In this document: positions 33,489-43,352 of the stretch, one piece after another | Layout: each line of letters opens with the position of its first letter | How positions within the stretch are numbered: the first letter of the stretch is position 1 | NCBI GenBank assembly: GCA_934277945.1 | Contig: CAKQWA010000006.1 | Coordinates: forward strand, 55,610-119,609 | DNA from: an uncultured Alphaproteobacteria bacterium | Lineage (GTDB): Bacteria; Pseudomonadota; Alphaproteobacteria; CAAGCB01; CAG-977 | Length of the DNA: 64,000 nucleotides | Reading direction: 5' to 3' | Made by a program: the position numbers and the translations under genes | Notes under the pieces: model-generated | Told to the model about the DNA's origin: nothing | The model's input: the letters and a program-made list of their open reading frames with translations, nothing else | The model's database searches: none

Positions 33489-34501
33489 CGAAAAATATGT
33501 ACATCGCTTTGTTTTTCCTGTTTCTTCTGTTTACGGGATGCGGCTTTTTCATTTGGAGCATCCAGCAGGACGAAGCGCAAAAGGACGTTGAAATCTTCCT
33601 GATTCAAAACCGTCTGCAAAACGCCGTCAGTTACGAAAAGGCGATTTTGTCCCTGTCGGATTCGTCCGCCGTCAAAGGCTTGCGCATTAAAAACGATTCC
33701 TTTTTCCCGTTCGACAACCGCGCGGATTTCGTGACCGTCCGCTCCCTGCGCAAAAGGGGCGGCGCGATAACGGAACTGGACGCCGAAGCGACGGGCGTTT
33801 CTTTCGAGCCGTTGAAAGCGGCGGAGGGCTACGCCGGATCGCCGGAGGAACTGGTGCGCAATCTGACGGATTTTTCGCCCGTCAAAGACGCTTTTTTCCG
33901 CCCGTTTGAAGCCATGGCTCTGGCGGGGTGCGACACGGTCAAAGCCGACGTTTTCGTGCGCATGACGTACGCGCCCGCCGCCAAAACCATGCGCGCGACG
34001 CTGAATTTGAAAGACGCGTGTCTGGGCGAAGCGTCGCTTGCCGTTTCGTTCGGCGACATCACCGCCGCCAAACAGCAAAAACTGGTTTCGGCGCTGAAAA
34101 ACATCGTCGCGGGCAAACCGTTCAAGATGTATCTGGCGGATTTTTTCAAAAACACGGCCGTGTCGGACATCGACTTCACGTTCCGCGAAGCCCGCTTGGT
34201 GACGGGATACAAGCGGTATTTGGACACGCTGTACCTGCGCCTGCCGGACAGCGCGCGCGGCGGGGAAACCGACACCTACCGGATTCAAACGCTGTCGTCG
34301 TACCTGTCCTTTTTCAGCATCCACAAGCAAAAGAATTTGGAAACGGCGCGCACTTTGGCGAAATTTTTTAAAAATCCGCGCTTTTTGCGCCTGACGACGA
34401 AAACGGGCAGGCAAGTCCCCCTCAATAACTTAAAGGGGGATATGCACCGCCGGATTTTAGAATTACTGTTAAAAGCGGACGCAACCGTTTTTTGCGATTA
34501 A
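33485..34501 (+). CDS. membrane-anchored envelope protein of unknown function, 338 aa
   Basis: An N-terminal hydrophobic stretch (~5-26, ALFFLFLLFTGCGFFIWSI) could be a TM anchor; the internal FTGC resembles a lipobox imperfectly. The remainder is soluble alpha/beta with no motif I can name. A KAADATVFCD-like Cys near the C-terminus and Cys in ALAGCDTV and LKDACLGE could pair. Translationally coupled to the 560-aa secreted protein upstream. Codon use is like its neighbours. Confidence 0.75.
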   Translation: MTKNMYIALFFLFLLFTGCGFFIWSIQQDEAQKDVEIFLIQNRLQNAVSYEKAILSLSDSSAVKGLRIKNDSFFPFDNRADFVTVRSLRKRGGAITELDAEATGVSFEPLKAAEGYAGSPEELVRNLTDFSPVKDAFFRPFEAMALAGCDTVKADVFVRMTYAPAAKTMRATLNLKDACLGEASLAVSFGDITAAKQQKLVSALKNIVAGKPFKMYLADFFKNTAVSDIDFTFREARLVTGYKRYLDTLYLRLPDSARGGETDTYRIQTLSSYLSFFSIHKQKNLETARTLAKFFKNPRFLRLTTKTGRQVPLNNLKGDMHRRILELLLKADATVFCD

Positions 34502-34523
34502 CTTAACGAAAAGGATGAATGTC

Positions 34524-36293
34524 ATGACCGCCCTGCCCTGCTGGAATTTAAAAGATTTGTACGCCGGATTGAACGACCCCGCAATCAAAGCCGACATCGC
34601 GCTTTTGTTTGAAAGCGCAGACGCGTTCGCCGCGCAATATCAGGGAAAACTCGCTTCTTTAACCCCCGCGCAATTCGGCGGCGCGCTGAAAGAATACGAA
34701 CGCATCGCCTCGATCGAGTGCGTGCTGGGTTCTTACGCGCAATTAAAGCAGTCCGAAGACGTTTCAAACGAGGAAGCGGGGCGCTTCTTGCAGGAAATCA
34801 GCGAAAAGGAAGCGGAAGCCGGCACGAAAATCCTGTTTTTCAGATTGGAAATCAACGCGCTTTCCGACGACAAAATCAACGAATTTCTGACCGACGCAAC
34901 GGTCGCGTCCTACCGCCCGTTCATTGAGGAGGTGCGTCTGTACCGCCCGCACGATTTGGATCAGAGCATTGAAAAAATCCTGATGGAAAAGGATACGGTG
35001 TCCTCGTCCGCGTTCATCCGCGCGTATGACGAAACGCTGGCGTCGATGCGCGTGTCGCTGAACGGCAAAAAAACGCCGCTGACGCAGGCTTTGGACGCGC
35101 TGAACGACAAGGACAGAAGCAAGCGGCGCAAGGCGGGCAAGGCGATTTCAAAGGCTTTGGACGAAAAACTGCCGTTCATCACGCTGGTTTACAACACGCT
35201 GATGAAAGACAAGCAGTTGGAAGACAAATGGCGCAAGTACGAGTCACCCGAAGCCTTCCGCCATTTGAGCAACCGCGTCGAACCGGACGTGGTCGAGGCT
35301 TTGTCCGGCGCCGTTTGGGAAAATCTGCCGAACACGGCGCACCGCTATTATAAATTGAAAGCGAAAATTCTCGGTTTGAAGAAATTGGAGCATTACGACC
35401 GCAACGCCCCCGCTTTTTCCGGCGTGAAAGAACATAAATACACTTGGGAGCAGGCGCGAGACACGGTGCTGACCGCCTATCGCGGCTTTTCGGAAGATTT
35501 TTACCGCACGGGCAAACGGTTTTTCGACAAGAACTGGATTGACGCCGCCGTGCGCGACGGCAAGGCGCAGGGGGCGTTCGCGCATCCCGTTTCCGTCACG
35601 AAGCATCCGTATCTGCTGATGTCGTTTTTGGGCAAAACGCGCGACGTGATGACGCTGGCGCACGAACTGGGGCACGGGATTCATCAATGCCTGTCCGCGC
35701 CGCAGGGCGAATTGCAGGCGAACAGCGCGCTGACGTTCGCGGAAACCGCTTCGGTGTTCGGGGAAATGCTGACGTTCCAATCCATTTTGGCGCAGGAAAA
35801 AAATCCCGCCGTCAGACGCGCGCTTTTGTCGCAGAAAATCGAGGATATGATCAACACCGTCGTGCGTCAGACCGCTTTTTACCGTTTTGAAAAAGCCGCG
35901 CACGCCGAACGTCAGAACGGCGAACTGTCCCGCAAGCGCCTGTGCGAAATCTGGCGGGGCGTGCAAAGCGAAAGTTTGGGCAAAGCGTTTCATTTCACAA
36001 AAGAATACGACCCGTACTGGACGTACATTTCGCACTTTTTCCACACGCCGTTCTACGTTTACGCCTACGCGTTCGGCGATTGTCTGGTCAACGCGCTGTA
36101 CACCGTGTATCAGGAATCGCCCGACAAAGCCGATTTCGTGCGCAAGTACACGGAAATGCTGAAAAAAGGCGGCACACAGACGCACAAGGATATGCTGTCC
36201 CCGTTCGGACTGGACGCGCGCGACAAACGCTTCTGGCTGAAAGGTCTGAAAGTTCTGGAAAACTTCATCGACCGCTTGGAGCAGGACGTTTAA
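34524..36293 (+). CDS. pepF: M3-family oligoendopeptidase F
   Basis: Protein of 589 aa from ATG 34524 (AAGGA 8 bases upstream; an ATG three codons earlier is too close to the SD). The N-terminal helical domain begins CWNLKDLYAG, typical of PepF. The zinc site HELGHGIH lies at ~380-387, with the third ligand Glu in LTFAETASVFGE about 25 residues on. The C-terminal TYISHFFHTPFYVYAYAFGDCLV is characteristic. It is a cytoplasmic metallopeptidase of short peptides. Confidence 0.95.
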   Translation: MTALPCWNLKDLYAGLNDPAIKADIALLFESADAFAAQYQGKLASLTPAQFGGALKEYERIASIECVLGSYAQLKQSEDVSNEEAGRFLQEISEKEAEAGTKILFFRLEINALSDDKINEFLTDATVASYRPFIEEVRLYRPHDLDQSIEKILMEKDTVSSSAFIRAYDETLASMRVSLNGKKTPLTQALDALNDKDRSKRRKAGKAISKALDEKLPFITLVYNTLMKDKQLEDKWRKYESPEAFRHLSNRVEPDVVEALSGAVWENLPNTAHRYYKLKAKILGLKKLEHYDRNAPAFSGVKEHKYTWEQARDTVLTAYRGFSEDFYRTGKRFFDKNWIDAAVRDGKAQGAFAHPVSVTKHPYLLMSFLGKTRDVMTLAHELGHGIHQCLSAPQGELQANSALTFAETASVFGEMLTFQSILAQEKNPAVRRALLSQKIEDMINTVVRQTAFYRFEKAAHAERQNGELSRKRLCEIWRGVQSESLGKAFHFTKEYDPYWTYISHFFHTPFYVYAYAFGDCLVNALYTVYQESPDKADFVRKYTEMLKKGGTQTHKDMLSPFGLDARDKRFWLKGLKVLENFIDRLEQDV

Positions 36294-36437
36294 GCCTCCC
36301 GTTTCTGACAAGACGCGCTTCAACCGCCGCGTCGCCCGTTTTGACCGCACGGACGGAGCGGCGGCGTTGTCGCGCTCATCGCCGAAAGCACGACGGGCGC
36401 ATCACGGAAATTCAAGCAAACCGTACCGCCTTTGTTC

Positions 36438-36466
36438 TTGAAAAGCGGTGATTTTTCCGCTACAAG
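36438..36466 (+). promoter_or_regulatory. candidate promoter of the helicase gene
   Basis: TTGAAA (36438-36443), 17-base spacer, TACAAG (36461-36466), 22 bases before the start codon. The remaining 36294-36437 intergenic stretch shows no gene. Confidence 0.45.
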
Positions 36467-36488
36467 AAAGAAAAAAGGATATAAACGG

Positions 36489-38663
36489 ATGCAGACGGAT
36501 TTTTTATGGCTTGACGCGCTCAACCCCGAACAAAGACTGGCGGTGCAGACGATCGCCGGTCCCGTGCTTGTGCTTTCGGGCGCGGGAACGGGCAAGACGA
36601 CCGTGCTGACAAACCGGTTGCGGTACATTATTGAAACGGGCGCGGCGCTTCCCTTTCAATGCTTGGCGGTGACGTTCACGAACAAAGCCGCCGCCGAAAT
36701 GAAAGAACGCTTGGTGTCGTTCATCGGCGACGACGCGCACCGCCTGTTTTTAGGCACGTTTCACCGCTTGTGCATGAACATCCTGCGCGCGTATCCCGAA
36801 AAAGCGGGCTTGCAGAACAAAAATTTCGTCATTCTGGACACGGCGGATCAGGAACGTCTGCTCAAACAGGTGTTGAGCGACAAAGGCATCGACTTGGACG
36901 ACAATCCCGCATCGTCAATCGCCGAACAAATCCAGCGGCTGAAAGAACAGGCTCTGACTCCCGAAAAAGCCCTGTCCGCCCCCAAACTGATTCGCGAAAT
37001 CTACGCCGATTATCAAACCCGTCTGCAAACGATGAACGCGGTTGATTTCGGCGATCTTCTGCTGTACTGCTACGAATTGCTGAACAACAACCCCGACATT
37101 CTGCAAGGCTTTCAAAACCGCTTCAAGTACATCCTTGTGGACGAATATCAGGACACGAACGTCATTCAATACCTGTGGCTTCGTCTGCTGGCGGGCAAGC
37201 ACCGCAACCTGTGCTGCGTCGGCGACGACGACCAGTCGATTTATTCGTGGCGCGGCGCGGACGTGGGCAACATCCTGCGCTTTGAAAAGGATTACCCCGA
37301 CGCGACGGTCGTGCGGCTGGAAAGCAACTACCGCTCCACGACGCACATTCTGGGCGCGGCGTCGGGCTTGATCGCGCACAACAGCGAACGGCTGGCGAAA
37401 ACGTTGCGCGTCGCGCCGAACCGCGACGGCGCGGGCGACAAAGTGACGGTGTCCGAATACTTCAACGACAAGGAGGAAGCCGACAAAATCTGTCAGAAAA
37501 TAGAGGATTTGCAGCGCAAAGACGCTTCCCTGAAAGACTGCGCGGTTCTCATTCGCACGGCGGCGCAATCGCGCGTCATTGAAGACGCTTTCCGCCTGCA
37601 CGCCTTGCCCTATGTCGTCATCGGCGGACAGAAATTCTACGACCGCGAGGAAATCCGCGACGCGATCGCCTACGCGCGCTATTTCGTGCATCCGCGCGAC
37701 GACATGGCGTTCATGCGCATCGTCAACAAGCCGAAACGCAAAATCGGCGACACGACGGTCGATACAATTCGCAAAGAAGCGGCGGACAGGCGCGCCTCGT
37801 TAAGCGAAACCGCCGCCGCCATGCTTCAAAACGACGGCGTCAAGGGCGCGGCGAAAAAAGGCTTGACCGAATTTCTCGCCCTGTTTGACCGTCTGCGCGA
37901 AACGTACGCGAACGACGACCCCGCCGACGCCGTGCGCGCCGTTTTGGAAGAATCCGGCTATATGCAGATGCGCCGCGCCGACAAAGAGCCGAACGCCGCG
38001 GGCAGACTGGAAAACATCGGCGAACTGCTCGGCGAAATCAAAGAGCGCGGCGAACCGCTCGAATCGTATTTGGATTACGTCAGTCTGAAAATGGACAGCG
38101 ACCAGAAAGCGACCGACGACTGCGTGTCGCTGATGACGCTTCACGCCGCGAAAGGTCTGGAATTCGACAACGTGTTCCTGCCGGGGTGGGAGGAAGGGCT
38201 TTTCCCGCATCAGCGTTCGCTGGACGAAGGCGGCAACAAATCGCTGGAAGAGGAGCGGCGGCTGGCTTACGTCGGCTTGACCCGCGCGAAAAAACGCCTG
38301 TTCGTGTCCCACGTTTTCCAGCGGTTTTTATTCGGCGACATCAGCCAGCGGATGCCGTCGCGCTTTTTGTCCGAACTGCCCGAAGAACACGTCGCGCACG
38401 ACTTCGGCTTGCGTTCTTACGCGAAAAGCACGTTTTTTAATGATAATTACACGAATTCGGATTATTCTTATCAAAGCGGCAAACGTTCCGCCGCCAAGAA
38501 AAGCACCGTGTTTCAACCGTCGGGTTTCAAAACGGGCGCAACGGTGTATCACAAAACTTTCGGAACGGGAAAAGTCGTCGGCGTCATGGGACAAAGCGTG
38601 AGCGTGATGTTCGATACCGGCGAAATGAAAAAAGTTATGACCGATTATTTGGAAAAGATATAA
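36489..38663 (+). CDS. UvrD/PcrA-type ATP-dependent DNA helicase
   Basis: Protein of 724 aa from ATG 36489, preceded by AAAGGA; the frame extends upstream without motif. Helicase SF1 motifs run in order: Q motif LNPEQRLAV, motif I SGAGTGKTT (~30-38), Ia, DExx motif ILVDEYQDTN, GDDDQSIYSWRGA, LESNYRST, TLHAAKGLEFDNVFLPGWEEGLFPH and LAYVGLTRAKKRL. The C-terminal ~60 residues form a Tudor-like domain (ATVYHKTFGTGKVVGV...VMFDTGEMKKVM) found in PcrA/UvrD2. It unwinds DNA in repair and replication-transcription conflicts. Followed by prmA with 2 nt between. Confidence 0.95.
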   Translation: MQTDFLWLDALNPEQRLAVQTIAGPVLVLSGAGTGKTTVLTNRLRYIIETGAALPFQCLAVTFTNKAAAEMKERLVSFIGDDAHRLFLGTFHRLCMNILRAYPEKAGLQNKNFVILDTADQERLLKQVLSDKGIDLDDNPASSIAEQIQRLKEQALTPEKALSAPKLIREIYADYQTRLQTMNAVDFGDLLLYCYELLNNNPDILQGFQNRFKYILVDEYQDTNVIQYLWLRLLAGKHRNLCCVGDDDQSIYSWRGADVGNILRFEKDYPDATVVRLESNYRSTTHILGAASGLIAHNSERLAKTLRVAPNRDGAGDKVTVSEYFNDKEEADKICQKIEDLQRKDASLKDCAVLIRTAAQSRVIEDAFRLHALPYVVIGGQKFYDREEIRDAIAYARYFVHPRDDMAFMRIVNKPKRKIGDTTVDTIRKEAADRRASLSETAAAMLQNDGVKGAAKKGLTEFLALFDRLRETYANDDPADAVRAVLEESGYMQMRRADKEPNAAGRLENIGELLGEIKERGEPLESYLDYVSLKMDSDQKATDDCVSLMTLHAAKGLEFDNVFLPGWEEGLFPHQRSLDEGGNKSLEEERRLAYVGLTRAKKRLFVSHVFQRFLFGDISQRMPSRFLSELPEEHVAHDFGLRSYAKSTFFNDNYTNSDYSYQSGKRSAAKKSTVFQPSGFKTGATVYHKTFGTGKVVGVMGQSVSVMFDTGEMKKVMTDYLEKI

Positions 38664-38665
38664 AC

Positions 38666-39568
38666 ATGATTGCCGCCAGCGAACCTGCACCGAATTTTGA
38701 AATCACCGTCGTCGTCCCCCCCGAAGCCATGCCGTTTTTTGAACGCGCTTTCGACGGCGACAACGTCGCTTTGCTTGCCAACGAAATCGAAGAAGGCGAA
38801 GACGCGGGCAAATGGTCGCTGTCCGCCATTTACGAATCAAAGCCCGACCTGTCCGCAATCGACGCCGCTTTGGAAATCGCCGCGACGTGCGCGGGCATCG
38901 AGGAACCTGCCTGCAAAACGCGCGTCATCGAACAGAAAAACTGGCTGAAAGAAAGCCTGATCAGTTTTCAGCCCGTCGACATCGGCAGATATTACGTTTA
39001 CGGTTCGCACATCAAAGATCCTCCGCCCGACGACAAAATCGCGCTGAAAATCGACGCGGCGACGGCGTTCGGATCGGGCGAGCATTTCACGACGAAAGGC
39101 TGTCTGACCGCCATGCAGGACATTGCAAAAAAGCGTTCGGCGCGCAAAATTCTGGACATGGGATGCGGGTCGGGCATTTTAAGTCTGGCGGCGGCGCACA
39201 CGTTCCATTGTCCGATTTTCGCCACCGACATCGACGCCGAAGCCGTCCGCGTGACGAAAGCCAACGCCAAGGCGAACAACGTCGCGCAATTCATCACCGC
39301 GTGGCACGGCGACGGCTACAAGCCCGCGAAAGTGCGCCAAAACGCGCCTTACGATTTGGTTTTTTCCAACATTCTGGCGCGCCCGCTGACGCTGATGGCG
39401 AAAGATTTGGCGAAAGTGCTTGCCGACGACGGACTTGCCGTTTTATCGGGTATGCTTGAAAATCAGGAAGACTGGGTCATCGGCGCGCACGCCGAGGTCG
39501 GACTGCATCTGCGCAAACGCTACCGTTTGAACGGATGGACGACGCTTATCGTTTCCAAACAACAGTAA
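38666..39568 (+). CDS. prmA: ribosomal protein L11 methyltransferase
   Basis: Protein of 300 aa. Motifs: DAATAFGSGEHFTTKGCL (substrate/SAM loop), motif I ILDMGCGSGILSLAAA, FATDIDAEAVRVTKANAKAN, DLVFSNILARPLTLMAKDLA (the N-x-L motif) and the C-terminal LRKRYRLNGWTTLIV. The N-terminal ~110 residues are the L11-recognition domain. It trimethylates L11 in the cytoplasm. Lies in a tight + strand run between the helicase and an M24 peptidase gene. Confidence 0.95.
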   Translation: MIAASEPAPNFEITVVVPPEAMPFFERAFDGDNVALLANEIEEGEDAGKWSLSAIYESKPDLSAIDAALEIAATCAGIEEPACKTRVIEQKNWLKESLISFQPVDIGRYYVYGSHIKDPPPDDKIALKIDAATAFGSGEHFTTKGCLTAMQDIAKKRSARKILDMGCGSGILSLAAAHTFHCPIFATDIDAEAVRVTKANAKANNVAQFITAWHGDGYKPAKVRQNAPYDLVFSNILARPLTLMAKDLAKVLADDGLAVLSGMLENQEDWVIGAHAEVGLHLRKRYRLNGWTTLIVSKQQ

Positions 39569-39580
39569 CGCGAGGTTTTC

Positions 39581-41362
39581 ATGAGTGAAAGACTGACCGC
39601 TTTACGCGCGAAAATGCTGGCAGACGGGCTGTTCGGGTTCGTGCTGCCGCTGACCGACAGATATCATTCCGAATACGTCGCCGAGCGCGACAACCGCTTG
39701 GGCAGACTGACCGGATTCACGGGCTCGACGGGCGAAGCGTTCATCTTTCTCGACCGCGCGTTTTTGTTCGTGGACGGACGCTACGTCCTGCAAGCGCAAA
39801 AGGAAACGAATCCCGCCGATTTCACGGTCGTCGAAACGCCGAACGCCAAAACGCCCGACTGGTTGCTTTCCGCTTTGCCCGCCGGCGCAAAAATCGGCTA
39901 CGACGCGTGGCTTCACACGCCGAACGACGTCAAGCGCATGGTCAACGCCTGTTCCAAGCACGAAGCCCTGCTGGTGCCCGTCGAGCGCAACCCCGTCGAC
40001 GAGGTTTGCCCCGCGCCCGACGCGCCCGTTTCTAAAACGTGGGCGGTGCCTTTCGATATCAAATACGCCGGACGCGACAGCACGGACAAAATTGCCGAAC
40101 AGGTGTCCGCGCTGAACGTCGACAAGGACGACGCGCTTGTGCTGTCCGCCTCCGATTCTATCGCGTGGCTTTTGAACGTGCGCGGCGGCGACGTCGCTTT
40201 CGTCCCCGTCGTGCAGTCTTTCGCGATTCTGCACAAAAACGGCACGCTGGAATGGTTCGTCGATCCCGACAAAATCTCCGATTATCTGCGCTCCAAATTA
40301 AGCAAACTGGTCGAAATCAAACCGGAAACGTCTCTGGCGGACGCTTTGGACGCTCTGGCGGCGCAAAAGGCGCGCGTCCAGTTGTCAATGGATTTGACTC
40401 CCGCGTGGATTTACGAACGCCTGACGCACACCGGCGCGACAATTCATCCGCAGGACGACCCGTGCCAAATGCCCAAAGCCTGCAAAAACAAGATTGAGCG
40501 CGAGGGCGCGGTCGTGTCGCACATCAAGGACGGCGCGGCGGTCTGCAAATTCTTGGCTTGGTTCGACAAGAACGCGGCAAGCGAAACGCTGACCGAGCAG
40601 GACGCCGCCGACAAAATGCGCGAATTCCGCGCGGAAAATCCGCTGTATCGCGGCGACAGTTTCGGCACAATCGCGGCTTTCGGCGAAAACGGCGCGATCG
40701 TGCATTATCACACGGGCGGCAAAAACAACGCCCGTATTATGAAAAACAACCTGTTTTTGATTGATTCGGGCGCGCAGTATCTGGACGGCACGACGGACGT
40801 GACGCGCACGATTGCCGTCGGCAAGCCGACCGAGTTGATGATGAAGCGTTACACGCAAGTCCTGAAAGGGCATCTGGCGATTGCGGGCATCGTTTTTCCG
40901 GAAGGTACGACGGGCGCGCAACTGGACATTCTGGCGCGGCAGTTTTTGTGGCGCGACGGTGTGGATTTCGCGCACGGCACGGGTCACGGCGTCGGCTCTT
41001 ACCTGTGCGTGCACGAGGGACCGCAGCGCATTTCCCGTTTGAGCAACAAAATCGCTTTGCAGGCGGGGATGCTTGTTTCTAACGAACCGGGGTATTACAA
41101 AGAGGGTGCGTTCGGCATCCGCATTGAAAACGTCGTCATGGTTGAACCCCTGCCGCAAGGCGAGGGCGCGGAAATCAAGACGCTGGGGCTGTCCACGCTG
41201 ACGCTTGCGCCGTTCGACCGCAACCTGATCGACAAATCGCAACTGACGCCGCGCGAAAGGGCGTGGATTGACGGCTATCACGCGCGCATCAAACGCATCA
41301 TCTCCCCGCTGGTCGACGCGGATACGGCGGCTTGGCTTGACGCCGCCTGCGCGCCTTTGTAA
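39581..41362 (+). CDS. Xaa-Pro aminopeptidase (M24B, aminopeptidase P-like)
   Basis: Protein of 593 aa, matching the long three-domain form (two creatinase-N domains plus catalytic pita-bread domain). Metal ligands: Asp in FLIDSGAQY, Asp in GTTDVTRT, His in GTGHGVGSYL, Glu in SNEPGYYKEG and Glu in RIENVVMVE. The N-terminus LFGFVLPLTDRYHSEYVAERDNRL...FTGSTGEAFI is diagnostic. Removes N-terminal residues preceding proline. 12 nt after prmA. Confidence 0.95.
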   Translation: MSERLTALRAKMLADGLFGFVLPLTDRYHSEYVAERDNRLGRLTGFTGSTGEAFIFLDRAFLFVDGRYVLQAQKETNPADFTVVETPNAKTPDWLLSALPAGAKIGYDAWLHTPNDVKRMVNACSKHEALLVPVERNPVDEVCPAPDAPVSKTWAVPFDIKYAGRDSTDKIAEQVSALNVDKDDALVLSASDSIAWLLNVRGGDVAFVPVVQSFAILHKNGTLEWFVDPDKISDYLRSKLSKLVEIKPETSLADALDALAAQKARVQLSMDLTPAWIYERLTHTGATIHPQDDPCQMPKACKNKIEREGAVVSHIKDGAAVCKFLAWFDKNAASETLTEQDAADKMREFRAENPLYRGDSFGTIAAFGENGAIVHYHTGGKNNARIMKNNLFLIDSGAQYLDGTTDVTRTIAVGKPTELMMKRYTQVLKGHLAIAGIVFPEGTTGAQLDILARQFLWRDGVDFAHGTGHGVGSYLCVHEGPQRISRLSNKIALQAGMLVSNEPGYYKEGAFGIRIENVVMVEPLPQGEGAEIKTLGLSTLTLAPFDRNLIDKSQLTPRERAWIDGYHARIKRIISPLVDADTAAWLDAACAPL

Positions 41363-41385
41363 CCGGCGGCGAACGGGCGGACATC

Positions 41386-42861
41386 ATGCGTCTGGGCGTT
41401 TCCTTTTTCGTTTCGGGGCTGATTTTAACCGTTTTCGGCGTCAGTATGCTGATTCCCGGAACGCTGGATTTCGTGAACGGTTCGCCGTTCGCCAACGCGT
41501 TTTGGCTGTCCAGCGCGATCACCTGTTTCTTCGGCGCGCTGTTCATGCTGATGTTCTACGACGATTTTGAAAAACTGACGGGACGGGAGATGTATCTGAC
41601 CGTCACGACCGTCTGGCTGTCCGTCTGCTCTTTTTGCGCCCTGCCCTTTTATTTCGCCCCCGATCCGCTGAATTTCACCGATTCCTTTTTTGAAGCGATG
41701 TCGGGGCTGACGACAATGGGGGCGACCGTGTACCCGACTTTGTCCGGCTGTTCGCACGGCATTTTGCTGTGGCGCGCGATGCTTCACTGGATCGGCGGAC
41801 TGGGAATCATCGTCATCGCTCTGGCGATTCTGCCGATGCTCCGAGTCGGCGGGATGCAGATGTTTTCCATGGAATCGTCGGACAAATCGGGCAAGAATAT
41901 GCCGAAAACGTCGCAGGTCGTCTGCACGCTGATGCTGGTGTACGTGTGCGCGACAATCGTGTGTCTGGGCGCGCTCGCGCTGTCCGGACTGTCCGCTTTC
42001 GATTCCGTCGCCTACGCCATGTCGACGGTCGCGTCGGGCGGTTTCGCGCCGTACGATTCCTCTGCGGGCGCGCTGACGCCGTTGCAGCAATGGATTGTCA
42101 TTTTCTTCATGTTCATATCGGGTCTGCCGCTGTTTTTCCTGTATTTCGTCTGCACGGGCAACCGCGAAAAAATCAAAAACGACACGCAGGTCAAAACGTA
42201 CGTCGGCATTATTCTCGCGTTAAGCGCGGCGATTGCGGCGTACATGGGTTTCGCGCATCCGGAGCGTCCGCTTGAAAACATCGTGCGCAACGTCCTGTTC
42301 GGCGTGCTGGCGATTATCACGACGGCGGGCTTCACGACGGAAGATTATATGCTTTGGGGCGCGTTCCCCGTCGCCGTTTTCTTCTTTCTGACCGGAGTCG
42401 GCGGATGCAGCGGGTCGACGACGGGCGGCATTAAGATTTTCCGGTTTAACATTTTGTATTTTTCCGCGCTGAAAAACCTGCGCAACAAAATCCTGCCGCA
42501 CGGGATTTTCATTACGAAATTCAACGGCGAACCCGTGACGCAGGACGTGACGGACGGCGTGTTTCTGTTCTTTTCCATTTTTCTGATCGTCTTGGTGCTT
42601 TCGTCGCTCGCGCTGTCTTTGTGCGGGCTGGATTTGCTGACCGCGTTAAGCGGATCGATGTCCGCGCTGGGCAACGTCGGACCGGCGATCAGCGGCGTCA
42701 TCGGACCGGCGAACACCTACGCGGCTTTGCCCAAGGCGGCGAAATGGATCATGTCTTTGGACATGATGCTGGGACGTTTGGAATATATGGCCGTTTTGGT
42801 GCTGTTGCTGCCGCTGGCGTGGCGCAAGGACAAATCGAAACGGTCGTGGATCGCGTTTTAA
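41386..42861 (+). CDS. trkH: TrkH-family potassium uptake protein
   Basis: Protein of 491 aa with four M1-P-M2 repeats. Selectivity-filter-like segments are MSGLTTMGATVY, MSTVASGGFAPYDSS, ITTAGFTTEDY and MSALGNVGPAISG, each with the central Gly. The K-binding GGCSGSTTGGIKIFR loop is present. It is the channel-like subunit of a Trk/Ktr K+ system. The cytoplasmic TrkA partner is not in the window. It is the last + strand gene of the 31806-42861 run and ends 6 nt from a convergent gene. Confidence 0.95.
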   Translation: MRLGVSFFVSGLILTVFGVSMLIPGTLDFVNGSPFANAFWLSSAITCFFGALFMLMFYDDFEKLTGREMYLTVTTVWLSVCSFCALPFYFAPDPLNFTDSFFEAMSGLTTMGATVYPTLSGCSHGILLWRAMLHWIGGLGIIVIALAILPMLRVGGMQMFSMESSDKSGKNMPKTSQVVCTLMLVYVCATIVCLGALALSGLSAFDSVAYAMSTVASGGFAPYDSSAGALTPLQQWIVIFFMFISGLPLFFLYFVCTGNREKIKNDTQVKTYVGIILALSAAIAAYMGFAHPERPLENIVRNVLFGVLAIITTAGFTTEDYMLWGAFPVAVFFFLTGVGGCSGSTTGGIKIFRFNILYFSALKNLRNKILPHGIFITKFNGEPVTQDVTDGVFLFFSIFLIVLVLSSLALSLCGLDLLTALSGSMSALGNVGPAISGVIGPANTYAALPKAAKWIMSLDMMLGRLEYMAVLVLLLPLAWRKDKSKRSWIAF

Positions 42862-42867
42862 GCCGCT

Positions 42868-43350
42868 TTATTTTTCGTTCGTTTCGGCGACTTCGTAGCC
42901 CCATTGCTCAATCAATTTTTTCTGCATATTGCGCAGGGACGAAACGCGGCGTTGCGCCGAAAGGATTTGAAAATTGACAATGACGAGCGGCGCGACTTTG
43001 TAAATGGCGTAGCCGACGGCGGCGCATCCGTAAACGACGATAATCGTTTTGATTTGGAAAAACAGAAAGACGGCGTTGGACAGCGTCGCGCTTTTAAACC
43101 ACAACTGGAACAGGTAGAACAGCGCGCCGGCGAAGTTCGTGCCGCCGATGCACAGCCACTTGTAGCGTTCCTCGTTTTTGCGGTCCATAATCAAGGAAAC
43201 GAGCGTCGGCAGCATCGCCAGCGACAGAAAAAGGACGGTGGACGACATGATGAACAACAGCGGGAACAGCACGACGAACGAAAAGGCGGAGCGGATCGTC
43301 CCCTCGCGCTTGCGCTGTTTTTTCTCGGCGGGTTTCCAGTTTTTCACCAT
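42868..43350 (-). CDS. small polytopic membrane protein encoded with the pseudokinase
   Basis: Protein of 160 aa with a Lys-rich N-terminus (KNWKPAEKKQRKREG) and four hydrophobic segments at ~22-55 (two), ~70-90 and ~96-120, then a basic amphipathic C-terminal helix (AQRRVSSLRNMQKKLIEQWGYEVAE). No known family recognised. It starts 2 nt after the pseudokinase stop and is surely co-translated with it, so a partnership is plausible. Start ATG has only a weak SD. Confidence 0.75.
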   Translation of the reverse strand: MVKNWKPAEKKQRKREGTIRSAFSFVVLFPLLFIMSSTVLFLSLAMLPTLVSLIMDRKNEERYKWLCIGGTNFAGALFYLFQLWFKSATLSNAVFLFFQIKTIIVVYGCAAVGYAIYKVAPLVIVNFQILSAQRRVSSLRNMQKKLIEQWGYEVAETNEK

Positions 43351-43352
43351 GG

